This document shows positions 9,231 through 19,001 of a stretch of 64,000 bases of DNA, one piece after another. Source of the stretch: Methanocaldococcus sp. FS406-22 (GTDB lineage: Archaea > AGJL01 > Methanococci > Methanococcales > Methanocaldococcaceae); contig NC_013887.1 in NCBI RefSeq assembly GCF_000025525.1, positions 754,729-818,728 on the forward strand, written 5' to 3'. Within the stretch, counting starts at the first letter, position 1. Every line of letters begins with the position of its first letter. Both the position numbers and the translations under genes were made by a program. The notes beneath the pieces are model-generated. The model worked only from the letters and a program-made list of their open reading frames with translations, ran no database searches and had not been told where the DNA came from.

Positions 9231-9755
9231 ATGGGAGGTATTAAAAAACTCCTCATCTTAACTTTTGCTGTATGTTTGGTAGTGGGCTTTTCTGGATGTT
9301 TAGAACAGCCAAAGATTGAAGTTGTTGGGCAGAAAATTCAAAAAGTAGATGCAGATAACACAAAGATAGAGATTCAAGTTTTAGTAGATAACCCCAACCC
9401 TATTGGAATAACGATAGATAAAATCTCATTCGATATTTATGCGTTAGTTGATGGAGATAAGGTATATTTAGGACATGGGGAGCAGAGTAATATTAAAATA
9501 ACCTCTGGGAATAGCTCCTTTACTTTGCCAGTAACTATATCCAATAAAAAACTTATTGAAGTAGCTGTAAAAAGTAAAAGCACAAAAATACCTATTGAGA
9601 TTAAAGGAAATATTGCAGTTAATTTATTCATAACAACAGTAAATATTCCAATAGACATCCAGCAAGAAATAGACGTCTCTGAGATAGCAAAGGAAGAGAT
9701 GTTGAAACAATTAAGTAATTTAAATGCTAACCAAATACAATCAATAGCACAATAA
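9231..9755 (+). CDS. LEA14-like lipoprotein
   Basis: 174 residues. A signal peptide (KKLLILTFAVCLVVGFSGC) ends in the lipobox FSGC, so Cys23 is the likely lipidated residue. The rest matches a single LEA14/WHy domain: VDADNTKIEIQVLVDNPNPIGITIDKISFDIY, then alternating strands ending in NIPIDIQQEIDV. Such domains form beta-sandwiches on the outer membrane face; their role in archaea is unknown. A TATA-like TTTATAAAG lies about 30 bp upstream and GGTGATATT precedes the ATG. Confidence 0.75.
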   Translation: MGGIKKLLILTFAVCLVVGFSGCLEQPKIEVVGQKIQKVDADNTKIEIQVLVDNPNPIGITIDKISFDIYALVDGDKVYLGHGEQSNIKITSGNSSFTLPVTISNKKLIEVAVKSKSTKIPIEIKGNIAVNLFITTVNIPIDIQQEIDVSEIAKEEMLKQLSNLNANQIQSIAQ

Positions 9756-9778
9756 TTTTTATAACTCTAAATATTTCT

Positions 9779-10471
9779 CTATTCATCTTTTATAATCTCA
9801 ACTCCATACCTAACAACATTATCCCTCATCAAATAATCTCTAAAATCACATATTTTATAGGTTGTCTCCATAATCTTTTTTGCATACAACGGCTCAACCA
9901 ATGTATTTAAAAAAGCCCTCAAATCGTAAGGGTTTTTAATTTGATATTTATTTTCAGCATCAGAGCAGATAACAACTGGCACATCAAATTTCTTAGCTAA
10001 TTTTAGGTTGTTTCTAAAAAATATTAAAGTCCTTGCCCTCTCATAGCCATCTTTATTTAATAGATTTTTAAAGTTTATCTCTATAGCAACCCTATGTGTT
10101 GATGCCAATCTCGCCAATACATGGTCTATTCCACTATCTTTCCTTCCAAGCTCTGGAGTTGATAAAATATCTACATCATGCATCTCTACAGCAGTTCTAT
10201 TTATTTTTAAAACTCCTCCTTCAACTAATATAATATGGCACTTATTTCTGAATTTTTTTACTTTCTCTCTCAGCTCTTTAGAGTTTTCTGTCTTTATTTT
10301 AACCCCAGAATATACCTTTAGCTTATAACTCTCAGCTATTGCTTTAATTTCTTCATATCTTTCTTTATCAAACTCATCATCATACTGGTAAAAAACAAAC
10401 CCATTCCATTTTAGTTCTTTGAGTAATTTTATATCTTCCTCTTTTTCTATTCTGTTTATATCAATTCTCAT
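9779..10471 (-). CDS. rnp3: RNase P protein component 3 (p30)
   Basis: 230 residues with the PHP-like TIM-barrel fold of Rpp30. Recognisable blocks are the N-terminal MRIDINRI, a central ILVEGGVLKINRTAVEMHDVDILSTPE, GIDHVLARLASTHRVAIEINF and a C-terminal VVICSDAENKYQIKNPYDLRAFL. In archaea this protein pairs with Pop5 and activates RNase P RNA for tRNA 5' maturation. It is followed downstream by the convergent LEA14-like gene and preceded by comB in the same direction (14 bp). Confidence 0.93.
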   Translation of the reverse strand: MRIDINRIEKEEDIKLLKELKWNGFVFYQYDDEFDKERYEEIKAIAESYKLKVYSGVKIKTENSKELREKVKKFRNKCHIILVEGGVLKINRTAVEMHDVDILSTPELGRKDSGIDHVLARLASTHRVAIEINFKNLLNKDGYERARTLIFFRNNLKLAKKFDVPVVICSDAENKYQIKNPYDLRAFLNTLVEPLYAKKIMETTYKICDFRDYLMRDNVVRYGVEIIKDE

Positions 10472-10485
10472 GTTATCACAAGATT

Positions 10486-11160
10486 TTATTTAAATCTAAC
10501 AACTTTACCTTCATCTTTCTTATATATTCCAACTACATCTATACTATTTTCCAATAATGCAAACATAACATCTTTTTCATAACCAAGATTTTTTAAATTC
10601 TCTGCAGATGATGAATTTAAAATCAAAGACATCCAATCATGCTTAACCAATTCTAAAGCAACCTTAGTAAATTCATCAAACTCTCCACTTAGGTATTTTG
10701 CTATAATACCACATCCAATAAAGTCATCTATTGCAAAATTATTTTCTCTATGGCAGGGAACTAAGCTTATATTTTCAAATTCTTCAACTGCCTTAGCAAC
10801 ATACTTCGCATTAACTATTGCTCCTATGAAAATATAATCAGCATCTAAGCTTTTTAAGACCCTCGTTCCGTTTGTGGTTGTTAGAACTACCTTTTCTCCG
10901 TTTTCATATCTTTCCTTTATAATATCTTTATTTGCTAAAATTTCGGTTGGAGAGTTTCCAAAATCAAATCCTTCTATTTTTTTACCTTTTCTCTCTCCAA
11001 TATATATTGCATTCTCTTTTTTAGATGTTGAGGTGGTTATATATACCTCATCTATAAATGATAGGAGTGTTGTTATTGTTGTAGAAGCCCTTAAAACATC
11101 AACAACTATAGCTACATTTCCACATCTGTATTCAGTAAATTTGTTACATAGAGTTATCAT
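10486..11160 (-). CDS. comB: 2-phosphosulfolactate phosphatase ComB
   Basis: 224 residues from the ATG at 11160, chosen because GGTTGAT lies just upstream; a TTG at 11169 is also in frame. Signatures of the ComB family are VVDVLRASTTI near the start, GERKGKKIEGFDFGNSPTE, LTTTNGTRVL and VPCHRENNFAIDDFIGCG. The enzyme hydrolyses 2-phosphosulfolactate, an early step of coenzyme M biosynthesis. It lies 14 bp upstream of rnp3. Confidence 0.93.
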   Translation of the reverse strand: MITLCNKFTEYRCGNVAIVVDVLRASTTITTLLSFIDEVYITTSTSKKENAIYIGERKGKKIEGFDFGNSPTEILANKDIIKERYENGEKVVLTTTNGTRVLKSLDADYIFIGAIVNAKYVAKAVEEFENISLVPCHRENNFAIDDFIGCGIIAKYLSGEFDEFTKVALELVKHDWMSLILNSSSAENLKNLGYEKDVMFALLENSIDVVGIYKKDEGKVVRFK

Positions 11161-11206
11161 ATTTATCAACCATATTAATTTATTTTATGAATTTTGAAAT
11201 CCTGAG

Positions 11207-11851
11207 GTGATAAATATCTTAGGTGTAGAGGAATTTTTACAACTTATTGGAATAATAACAATAGCTATATTTGCATTGGCATTTATATCCTTCATCTTAA
11301 TTTTAATCATTGGTTATATATTACTAAAAAAGAATAAATTAATATTTCCAAGTTTGGCTTTATTTTTGATGGACAATCTCTATTCAATACTACTAAAGCT
11401 ATTCCTCCTTATAGGAACTGAAGATACATTTTATAGAGTAGGGATTGAATTTTATAACAAATATTATGAAGGCAGGTTTAAAAAAGCTAAGAAGAGGGTT
11501 TTAATATTGCCTCACTGCCTTAGGGATACAAAATGCCCAGCCAAATTAACACCAAAGGGTGTTGAATGCATTTTTTGTAATAGATGTAGAGTAGGAGACA
11601 TAATAAAAGTTGCTGAAGAAAAAGGATATAAAGTTTATATAGTCCCTGGTTCTACATTTTTAAAGAGGATTTTAATGGAAGAGAAGCCAGATGCAGTTTT
11701 TGGTGTAGCATGTAATAGAGATTTATTTTATGGAATGAACATGCTTTCAAGAAAAGGTATTCCTTCACAAGGACAACCTTTATTAAGGGATGGATGTATA
11801 AATACTTTGGTCGATGTTGATGAACTCATAACAAGATTAAAATCATTATAA
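11207..11851 (+). CDS. DUF116 family membrane-anchored protein
   Basis: 214 residues with an N-terminal GTG start; GAGGTGAT overlaps that start, so the true initiation codon is uncertain. A long hydrophobic segment (about residues 10-40) precedes the DUF116 core. That core contains LPHCLRDTKCPAK, GVECIFCNRCRVGD and FGVACNRDLFYGMN, with about seven conserved cysteines that suggest a metal or Fe-S site. The function is unknown. The Get3-like ATPase follows 18 bp downstream. Confidence 0.75.
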   Translation: MINILGVEEFLQLIGIITIAIFALAFISFILILIIGYILLKKNKLIFPSLALFLMDNLYSILLKLFLLIGTEDTFYRVGIEFYNKYYEGRFKKAKKRVLILPHCLRDTKCPAKLTPKGVECIFCNRCRVGDIIKVAEEKGYKVYIVPGSTFLKRILMEEKPDAVFGVACNRDLFYGMNMLSRKGIPSQGQPLLRDGCINTLVDVDELITRLKSL

Positions 11852-11869
11852 TAAATAGGGTGATATTGA

Positions 11870-12919
<1,050 letters not shown>

Positions 12920-13036
12920 ATTATTTTTAAATTTTTTGAAAATTTAAACATAAAATTTTGTTGTTTTATTTTTAAGAAAATTTAAACATTTATATATAAA
13001 ATCAAATGTTGAATGTGCAGGATTGAGGTGATTTTT

Positions 13037-14107
13037 ATGTTAGACATTGTTATCTATGGAAATTCAATCCTAAATTATATTTTATGTATTTTAACAATTG
13101 TAGCAAGCATTTTTATTGCAAAAATGGTTGGAAAGTTTATTAAAACCCACTTAATAAAATTTGCAAATGGCACTAAAACAAAATTGGATGATATACTAAT
13201 TTATTCATTAAACACTCCACTATTGGTGTCTATTGTAATACTTGGGATATATTTTGGGATTAAATTTTTAGCTTTACCCTCCCATATATCAGATTTGATT
13301 CATAAAGGAGTTGGGATTGCCTTAACATTCTGTGGAGTTGCATTTGTTGAGAGGTTTGTAGATAAAGCAATTGAACTTTATATTGCCCCGTTAGTTGAAA
13401 AAACAGAGACACACATTGATGACCAACTTTTACCAGCACTGAGGAAACTTTTAAGGTTAATAATCTATATATTTGCTATATTGTTTATTTTGAAAAACTT
13501 GGGGTATGACATAACAACATTGCTCGCTGGTTTGGGAATTGGTGGTTTAGCAGTAGCTTTAGCTATGCAGGACACTACAAAAAACCTCATAGCTGGGTTA
13601 ATAATTATCTTCGACAAACCTTTCAAACTGAAAGATTGGATTATATTTGATGGAGGAGAAGGAATTGTTGAGGAGATTGGAATAAGGAGCACAAGGATAA
13701 GAACATGGGATGATAGCTTGATAATTATGCCAAATTCCTCCCTTGTTGATGCAAAAATAATAAACATGTCTGCGATGAGGAAGAGAAGAGTTAAGATGAC
13801 TATTGGACTAACTTACGATACTCCTCCAGAAAAAATTAAGAGGGCAATTGAGATAATTAAAGATATCTTAGATAATCATGAGGCAGTAGTTGAACCAAAA
13901 AGAGTTCATTTTGTTGAGTATGGTGATTGGAGTTTAAATTTAAGAGTTGAATATTTTATAAAAAATCTTGGTTTTGATTACTACTTAAATGCCTTAAATG
14001 AAATAAATCTAAAAATAAAAGAGGAATTCAAAAAAGAAGGAATAGAAATGGCATTCCCAACATATACTGTTTATTTGGAGAGAGATAATAAAACTTCAGA
14101 TAATTAA
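13037..14107 (+). CDS. MscS-type mechanosensitive channel, first of a tandem pair
   Basis: 356 residues from the ATG that follows GAGGTGAT; an upstream in-frame ATG at 13013 lacks a ribosome binding site. Four or five hydrophobic helices cover residues 1-190. The pore helix is LLAGLGIGGLAVALAMQDTTKNLIAG, followed by the beta domain (IIFDKPFKLKDWI, GIVEEIGIRSTRIRTWDDSLIIMPNS) and an alpha/beta C-terminal domain. It resembles the M. jannaschii large channel MscMJLR. A TATA-like TTTATATATAA lies near 12990. It would release solutes during osmotic downshock. Confidence 0.92.
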   Translation: MLDIVIYGNSILNYILCILTIVASIFIAKMVGKFIKTHLIKFANGTKTKLDDILIYSLNTPLLVSIVILGIYFGIKFLALPSHISDLIHKGVGIALTFCGVAFVERFVDKAIELYIAPLVEKTETHIDDQLLPALRKLLRLIIYIFAILFILKNLGYDITTLLAGLGIGGLAVALAMQDTTKNLIAGLIIIFDKPFKLKDWIIFDGGEGIVEEIGIRSTRIRTWDDSLIIMPNSSLVDAKIINMSAMRKRRVKMTIGLTYDTPPEKIKRAIEIIKDILDNHEAVVEPKRVHFVEYGDWSLNLRVEYFIKNLGFDYYLNALNEINLKIKEEFKKEGIEMAFPTYTVYLERDNKTSDN

Positions 14108-14122
14108 TAATTGAGGGGTATA

Positions 14123-15208
14123 ATGACAATAACTCAAATAATAACTGATATTTTAATGCACAATACTTTAACTAATTATATTTTCTCTATGCTTTCAATT
14201 ATCTTATCAGTAATAATTGGAAAATATGCAAATGCACTTATCGAAAGAATTGCAGATAAATTGCATGAAAAAAGTGGCATAGAGTTGGATGAACTCTTAG
14301 TTAGGGCATTGTCTCTTCCAATTGCAATAGCGATAGTACTAACTGGATTTTATTTTGGAGTAAATTTTTTGTATCTTCCTTCTTCATTAAAAATAACAAT
14401 AAATGAAGGAATCTTAACTGCCTTTATATTGTGCGTTGTTGTATTTTTTGATAGGTTTTTTACTGAACTTGTAGAGAGATATTTAGCACAAACAATATCA
14501 AAAAGGGCTAAAAGAGAAGTCGATGACCAAATTGTCGTTATAACCAAAAAACTCGTGAGATTACTTGTATGGGTTGTTGGACTGTTGTTAATTTTAAGTA
14601 ATCTTGGGTATGATATAAAAACTCTACTTGCTGGTCTGGGGATTGGTGGTTTAGCAGTTGCCTTAGCATCACAAAATCTTGTTTCAAATTTAATTGCTGG
14701 TTTGATAATATTAACTGACAGACCATTTAAAATTGGGAATTGGATAAGTTTTAGTGGTGGTAGCGGAATAGTTGAGGATATTGGGATAAGAAGCACAAAG
14801 ATAAGGGCAACTGACAACTCAATAATTGTAGTTCCAAACTCAAAACTTATAGATGAGATAATCCAAAACGTCCCTTCTAAAAATAAATGGAAGGTTTCAA
14901 CAACTATTGGGATAACCTATAACACACCAGTTGAGAAAATAAAGAAGGCAGAGGAGATTATAAAAAATATCCTCTTAGAACATCCAAATGTAGAGGATGA
15001 GCCAATAACCATTTATTTTAAAGAGTTTGGTGATTGGAGCCTAAACATTCAAGTAGTTTATTATATCAAAAATAACAGATATAATGGCTATCAAAAGTAT
15101 GTGAGCACAATAAACGAAGTTAACTTAAAAATAAAAGAGGAATTTGATAGGGAAGGAATTGAGTTTGCATTTCCAACTTATACGTTGTATCTAAAGAGAG
15201 ATGATTAA
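14123..15208 (+). CDS. MscS-type mechanosensitive channel, second of a tandem pair
   Basis: 361 residues from an ATG after GAGGGG, 15 bp downstream of the first channel gene. It has the same architecture: pore helix LLAGLGIGGLAVALASQNLVSNLIAG, then LTDRPFKIGNWISFSGGSGIVEDIGIRSTKIRATDNSIIVVPNSK, and a matching C-terminus FAFPTYTLYLKRDD. The two are clearly paralogous but far from identical, so the duplication is not recent. Whether they form mixed heptamers cannot be told. Confidence 0.92.
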   Translation: MTITQIITDILMHNTLTNYIFSMLSIILSVIIGKYANALIERIADKLHEKSGIELDELLVRALSLPIAIAIVLTGFYFGVNFLYLPSSLKITINEGILTAFILCVVVFFDRFFTELVERYLAQTISKRAKREVDDQIVVITKKLVRLLVWVVGLLLILSNLGYDIKTLLAGLGIGGLAVALASQNLVSNLIAGLIILTDRPFKIGNWISFSGGSGIVEDIGIRSTKIRATDNSIIVVPNSKLIDEIIQNVPSKNKWKVSTTIGITYNTPVEKIKKAEEIIKNILLEHPNVEDEPITIYFKEFGDWSLNIQVVYYIKNNRYNGYQKYVSTINEVNLKIKEEFDREGIEFAFPTYTLYLKRDD

Positions 15209-16174
15209 TTATTTATCAACAGCTATTGCCACAGTAACTCCATCTCTTTTAAACTTTTTTAACAACAATTTTATGCTATCAAAATCTTTATTTGCTAATC
15301 TTTTAACTGCCAATATTGATGCTGGTTCTGAAACTCCATAAACCCCTAAGTGTTTATATACAAAATCTGACTTTTCTAAATCTATTTTTTTATAAACTTC
15401 ATTAATCTCCTCTCTACCAAAAATAAGCAATGGTTTTTTGAATTTATTTACTACCTCTAAAATTCCTTTCTCATCTCTTTTATCCTCTACTGTAGCAAAG
15501 GCATCAACCCTCCAAATAGGGATGTTTCTTAAAAATAGAGCTTTTTTAATTGCCCAAAAGACCTTATGCCTTTCAATGCCTCTTCTTGCTCCTAAGCCAA
15601 CAGCTATTTTTAAAGGTTTTAATATTATAGAATCATCAACTATAGCCTCATACTCATCATGATAGCTAATTTTATAGCCATTCAAATTTTTTATTTTCCA
15701 ATGCCTTGGAATAGTTAAGCTAACTTCCTCCTCTAAAATCTTCTTGTTTATCTCTAAGATATATTTTCTCTTAGGAGTTTCTAAGAATAGCATCTTAGAT
15801 AGCTCATCAATCCCTACTTTTTCATTAACATCCGTTGCAGTTGTAAAAATAACTCTCCCGTTTATATTGTTAGCTATTAACTTAGAAAAATAGTTTCCTC
15901 CTCCTAAGTGATTTGATAGTAAAGGGATGAGTTCTTTATTTTCATTGCAAACAATAACAAAAGGGTCTTTAAACTTATCATGCTTAATTTTATCCAAAAA
16001 CTTCCTTAAAATTATGCCCGTAGCCATTATAAATATAAAACCTTTCTCAATTCCTTCTATCCTAAAGTCTTTTATATGCTCCACTCTATTATCATAGTGG
16101 TAATAATCTAAAACATGTTTAATTTCTTCAGCTATCCTTTTCCCTCCCTTAGTAACATATACAATTTTAATCAT
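15209..16174 (-). CDS. cbiG: Cobalt-precorrin 5A hydrolase CbiG
   Basis: 321 residues. N-terminal part: VYVTKGGKRIAEEI and GFIFIMATGIILRKFLDKI (CbiG N-domain). Central part: ELIPLLSNHLGGGNYFSKLIANNINGRVIFTTATDVN, the most diagnostic CbiG block. C-terminal part: IAVGLGARRGIERHKVFWAIKKAL and GVYGVSEPASIL. CbiG opens the delta-lactone of cobalt-precorrin 5A in anaerobic cobamide synthesis, needed for methyltransfer in methanogenesis. The stop codon directly abuts the convergent mscS gene. Confidence 0.93.
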   Translation of the reverse strand: MIKIVYVTKGGKRIAEEIKHVLDYYHYDNRVEHIKDFRIEGIEKGFIFIMATGIILRKFLDKIKHDKFKDPFVIVCNENKELIPLLSNHLGGGNYFSKLIANNINGRVIFTTATDVNEKVGIDELSKMLFLETPKRKYILEINKKILEEEVSLTIPRHWKIKNLNGYKISYHDEYEAIVDDSIILKPLKIAVGLGARRGIERHKVFWAIKKALFLRNIPIWRVDAFATVEDKRDEKGILEVVNKFKKPLLIFGREEINEVYKKIDLEKSDFVYKHLGVYGVSEPASILAVKRLANKDFDSIKLLLKKFKRDGVTVAIAVDK

Positions 16175-16243
16175 TATAAATCACACAAAAAGTTTTTATT
16201 AAATTAAATTAATAATAAAAATATATTTTAGAGGTGGATATTT

Positions 16244-16483
16244 ATGGGATTGGAACATCTAATTTTATTGCTATTGCTAATTCTTGTAGCCATTTTATTC
16301 TTTAAATTGACCTATAAAATATTAAGATATTTGGCAATAAATACAATTGTCGGATTGATTTTGGTAGGGATTTTAAACTTCCTCGGAATTACACATATAC
16401 ATCTGAATCTAATAAACTTGTTAATAATAGCGGTTGGGGGAGTTATAGGAGTGTTTATCTTAATTTTACTCTCAATCCTTTAA
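16244..16483 (+). CDS. BofA-like small membrane protein
   Basis: 79 residues made of three hydrophobic segments (about 4-20, 28-48 and 55-79). The motif AINTIVGLILVGILNFLGITHIHLNLINLLIIAVGGVIGVF matches the BofA family, named after a Bacillus sporulation protease regulator but widespread in archaea with unknown role. GAGGTGGAT precedes the ATG, and an AT-rich promoter region with AATATAT lies upstream. Confidence 0.7.
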   Translation: MGLEHLILLLLLILVAILFFKLTYKILRYLAINTIVGLILVGILNFLGITHIHLNLINLLIIAVGGVIGVFILILLSIL

Positions 16484-16515
16484 AAATAAAAATAGTAAAA
16501 AAATTTTTGCAAAAG

Positions 16516-16713
16516 TTAAGCTTTCATTGAATATTTATAAGCTTGACAGGCCCAATAATCTAAAACATCCTTTATTGATTTTAAGTTCTTTTCTTTTCTT
16601 TTTTTAATTCTTGCCATGTTTCTTAGTATTTTTAATGTTCTTTCAATTTCATCCTCACTCATTAAGGTGGCGTCCATCAATAAGCTTATAGCTTTCCTAT
16701 CTATATCATCCAT
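16516..16713 (-). CDS. Small hypothetical protein, 65 aa
   Basis: A charged, helical 65-residue protein ([20 protein letters not shown]...). A GGTGGT ribosome binding site before the ATG and ordinary codon use support it as real. I do not recognise the family. The sequence [31 protein letters not shown] could form a short helical hairpin; no metal or DNA-binding motif is obvious. Confidence 0.55.
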   Translation of the reverse strand: MDDIDRKAISLLMDATLMSEDEIERTLKILRNMARIKKRKEKNLKSIKDVLDYWACQAYKYSMKA

Positions 16714-17015
16714 GATACCACCTTTTAATACTACAATTTAAGTTAGTATTATAATATATAAGATTTTCGGTGATAAGTATGAAATCATTATTTCTACAAT
16801 ATGTAAAGATTATTTTATAACTATTAAAATTTTTTGGATTAATTTTATTTCATAAAAAGTAGAACTCTAATCATAATATATATTACAAAATCTTAGAATT
16901 TCAATGATAGTATAAATAGCATCTTTCAAAAATTAATAAAATTTATTAAAAATGTTTGAAAGACACTAAAAAAATAGATTCTTAAAAATAAAAAAAGTAG
17001 ATGTTGATATTTCTA
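16714..17015. other. 302-bp AT-rich gap with one possible 13-codon ORF
   Basis: No recognisable gene. On the plus strand GGTGAT is followed four bases later by an ATG (16779) that opens a 13-codon frame (MKSLFLQYVKIIL) ending at 16820, with TAATATATAAG upstream. Near 16948-16960, TTTGAAAGACACTA matches the right edge of the hairpin insertion at 737-751. An imperfect inverted repeat CTTTCAAA/TTTGAAAG lies around it. Confidence 0.4.
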
Positions 17016-17225
17016 TTATAAGGCCATTATCTCACCAACTTCCTCCAACTCTACAGGAAACCCATCCAATTGTTTGGGAATTTGTTTTTTTAGCTCATCA
17101 GTTATTTTTACAACATATACTTTTATACAAGGTTTTCCACCACATTCCCCCACTCCAACGCCTACAACTCCTTTTTTACTTAATAATTCATCTTCATACT
17201 TACTTATCACATCCTCTATTGACAT
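17016..17225 (-). CDS. 69-aa protein resembling the protease pro-region
   Basis: The sequence KKGVVGVGVGECGGKPCIKVYVV followed by IPKQLDGFPVELEEVGEI aligns by eye with residues 67-126 of the trypsin-like protease at 19638-20678 (PNVVGVATGYRVKAGKVVPELCIQVLV ... IPKEINGIRTDVIATGKI). It has no signal peptide and no protease domain. AGGTGTTGAT precedes the ATG. It may be a free pro-domain that acts as inhibitor or chaperone of the protease; this is inference from similarity and proximity. Confidence 0.65.
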   Translation of the reverse strand: MSIEDVISKYEDELLSKKGVVGVGVGECGGKPCIKVYVVKITDELKKQIPKQLDGFPVELEEVGEIMAL

Positions 17226-17262
17226 ATCAACACCTTAAGACTAAATAAAAAATAAAAATAGT

Positions 17263-17520
17263 TTATGTGGATTGCAATATTTCTTTCAGTTTTTCTAACA
17301 TATTTATGTATTCTCGAGCTTCTTTCCTTTCTTCAGCATCCATCTCATCCAAATTTTGATGAGTCTCTTCAATTTCCATAGATATTTCACAGAGAATTTG
17401 TTTTTTATCTATATTTGCTGCTTTCATAAGAACTTTATATGCTGTTTTTAGCTCTTCTATGTTAATATTCTCTCTTTTTAATGCTTCTATACCAAGTGCC
17501 AACATCACTGGTGGAATGCA
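17263..17520 (-). pseudogene. C-terminal part of a gene split by the TnpB transposon
   Basis: Native sequence resumes at CIPPVMLALGIEALKRENIN and runs to EYINMLEKLKEILQST, a helical domain rich in Glu and Lys. The open frame upstream of Cys is transposon DNA, so the ATG at 17571 is a chance start inside the transposon end. Joined to the fragment at 19002-19313, the frame reads KLLAGGG-CIPPVML without gap or shift. I do not recognise the protein. Confidence 0.75.
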
Positions 17521-19001
17521 CCGTTTCCCGTTTCCATAGCTTATCATAGCATTTAATAACTTATCATACAAATCGATAAGTTATGGAAACGGGTTGTCCT
17601 CAACCTATAGCTTCATCGGGAACACCGTTCCCTCAACTATGGTCTCATTGGACTTTTAGGGACAACGGAAAGCCCCCAAAATCTTTTTATCAAATTGAAT
17701 ACAGCTACAGCATCCCTATCAGCATAAAATCCACATTCAAAACAATACATTGGTCTCGAAGGCAGAGCCCTCTCATCGACTAATTTATACAGTTGAGATA
17801 ACCTATTTCCACAATTTGGGCATAATACCGAAGTATAGGCAGGATTTACCTCAACAACTTTAACTCCGAATTCTAAGCATTTATTTTTTAAATAACCTAA
17901 GAATTTTTTAGCAGATATGTTATGCAATTTATGTTTTAGTTTTTTAAATGATTTTTTAGTAATATTTTGGTTAAAATAGGGGGATAAGCCCTCGATAATT
18001 AAAATTGCATTTTTATCTCTAAGTTCTTTAGCTATTTTATTAGCCAACTTCTTTAACTTGTCCTCTCTAATATTTTTTAATCTCCTACCGAATTTTTTAA
18101 GTAAAACAAAACCTTTCCTCTTTAACGGTTTATCCTGCCTATGAATTCCTTTAAATGAGAATTTTTCTTGAATGTTAGCCATTATATTAGAGTATTTTTC
18201 GGTTAATTTCCCTAAATAAGTTTTTATCATCTTTATATTTTCGAAGTTACCATAAGTTATATTATCTAAGTTAAAATCTAATGCATAAACTTCTTTAAAA
18301 TTGTCATTAATTGTTATTTTATTCTCTAATGGAATTAAAACAGCTATCGTCCCCTCTTCTTTATTAAGCCTTAATTTAAAACCTGCCTTTATCTTCCAAC
18401 CCTCTTTTAGCAGTTTAAAAAATTGCTTATGTGGTTTTAGAGGAATAACAATCCTACCATTCGGAGTTGATAATCTTAAGTATAAGGTTTTCTTCCCTTC
18501 TTTATTTATAGAAAATAATCTCTCTATATTGGTTTTGAAATTTTTGTAGTTGAATAAAATATCATCCAACCATAAGGAGACATTTCTAACTTCTGGCTTT
18601 GAAGTGCATGCTTTCTTTTTCTTTTTCATGGCTATAAAGCTCTTTATTCGAGTGGATGCATCTTGAGAGGCAGTATAAATATAATGAGTTGGTAATTTTG
18701 GATATTTAATTTTTATTTCTTCATAGATTCCTTCTCTAATTTTTCTATGGCTTTTTCTCTTATTTTTTAAACCAAAATTTAGGGCAATAGATAAAACGTC
18801 TTTATACATTTCGATAATGTTTTCTATGATTTTTATTTTTGTCTTTGTTAATGGCTTGCTTTTCAATACTATAGTTTTAGTTAGTTTGATTATTTCTGAC
18901 ATGTTTATTCACTAAATAGTTTTTTTGCTGTTTATAATAATCTGTCACTATAAGTATTTATATATTACAACATGCTACAAAAACTAAGAAATGTTTCAAA
19001 C
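17521..19001 (-). mobile_element. TnpB-only IS200/IS605-family transposon
   Basis: About 1,481 bp. The ends are defined by the split gene and by comparison with the deletion derivative at 26254-26552. The left end (high coordinates) begins GTTTGAAAC and shares TTCTTAGTTTTTGTAGCAT with the derivative. The right end ends in GGGAAACGG and carries a long inverted repeat CCCGTTTCCATA.CTTATC/GATAAG.TATGGAAACGGG (17527-17592), plus hairpins GGGAAC/GTTCCC and GGTTG/CAACC. No tnpA is present. The right-end region overlapping the tnpB stop is where TnpB guide (omega) RNAs are encoded. Confidence 0.8.
17637..18902 (-). CDS. tnpB: TnpB RNA-guided endonuclease (OrfB)
   Basis: 421 residues, complete. RuvC-like motifs are intact: YALDFNLDNITYG (first Asp), AILIIEGLSPYFNQ (Glu) and FYADRDAVAVFNLIKRF (last Asp). 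The zinc ribbon CPNCG ... CFECG lies between the last two. An N-terminal helical/beta region precedes them. TnpB proteins cut DNA next to a short motif, guided by RNA from the transposon right end, which favours retention of the element. Absence of tnpA means transposition would need a transposase in trans. Confidence 0.93.
   Translation of the reverse strand: MSEIIKLTKTIVLKSKPLTKTKIKIIENIIEMYKDVLSIALNFGLKNKRKSHRKIREGIYEEIKIKYPKLPTHYIYTASQDASTRIKSFIAMKKKKKACTSKPEVRNVSLWLDDILFNYKNFKTNIERLFSINKEGKKTLYLRLSTPNGRIVIPLKPHKQFFKLLKEGWKIKAGFKLRLNKEEGTIAVLIPLENKITINDNFKEVYALDFNLDNITYGNFENIKMIKTYLGKLTEKYSNIMANIQEKFSFKGIHRQDKPLKRKGFVLLKKFGRRLKNIREDKLKKLANKIAKELRDKNAILIIEGLSPYFNQNITKKSFKKLKHKLHNISAKKFLGYLKNKCLEFGVKVVEVNPAYTSVLCPNCGNRLSQLYKLVDERALPSRPMYCFECGFYADRDAVAVFNLIKRFWGLSVVPKSPMRP

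Noticed and set aside
17521-17571. ATG at 17571 as true start of the 102-codon frame
   Set aside because: The first 17 codons are the transposon right end; the same bases occur in the derivative at 26.5 kb.
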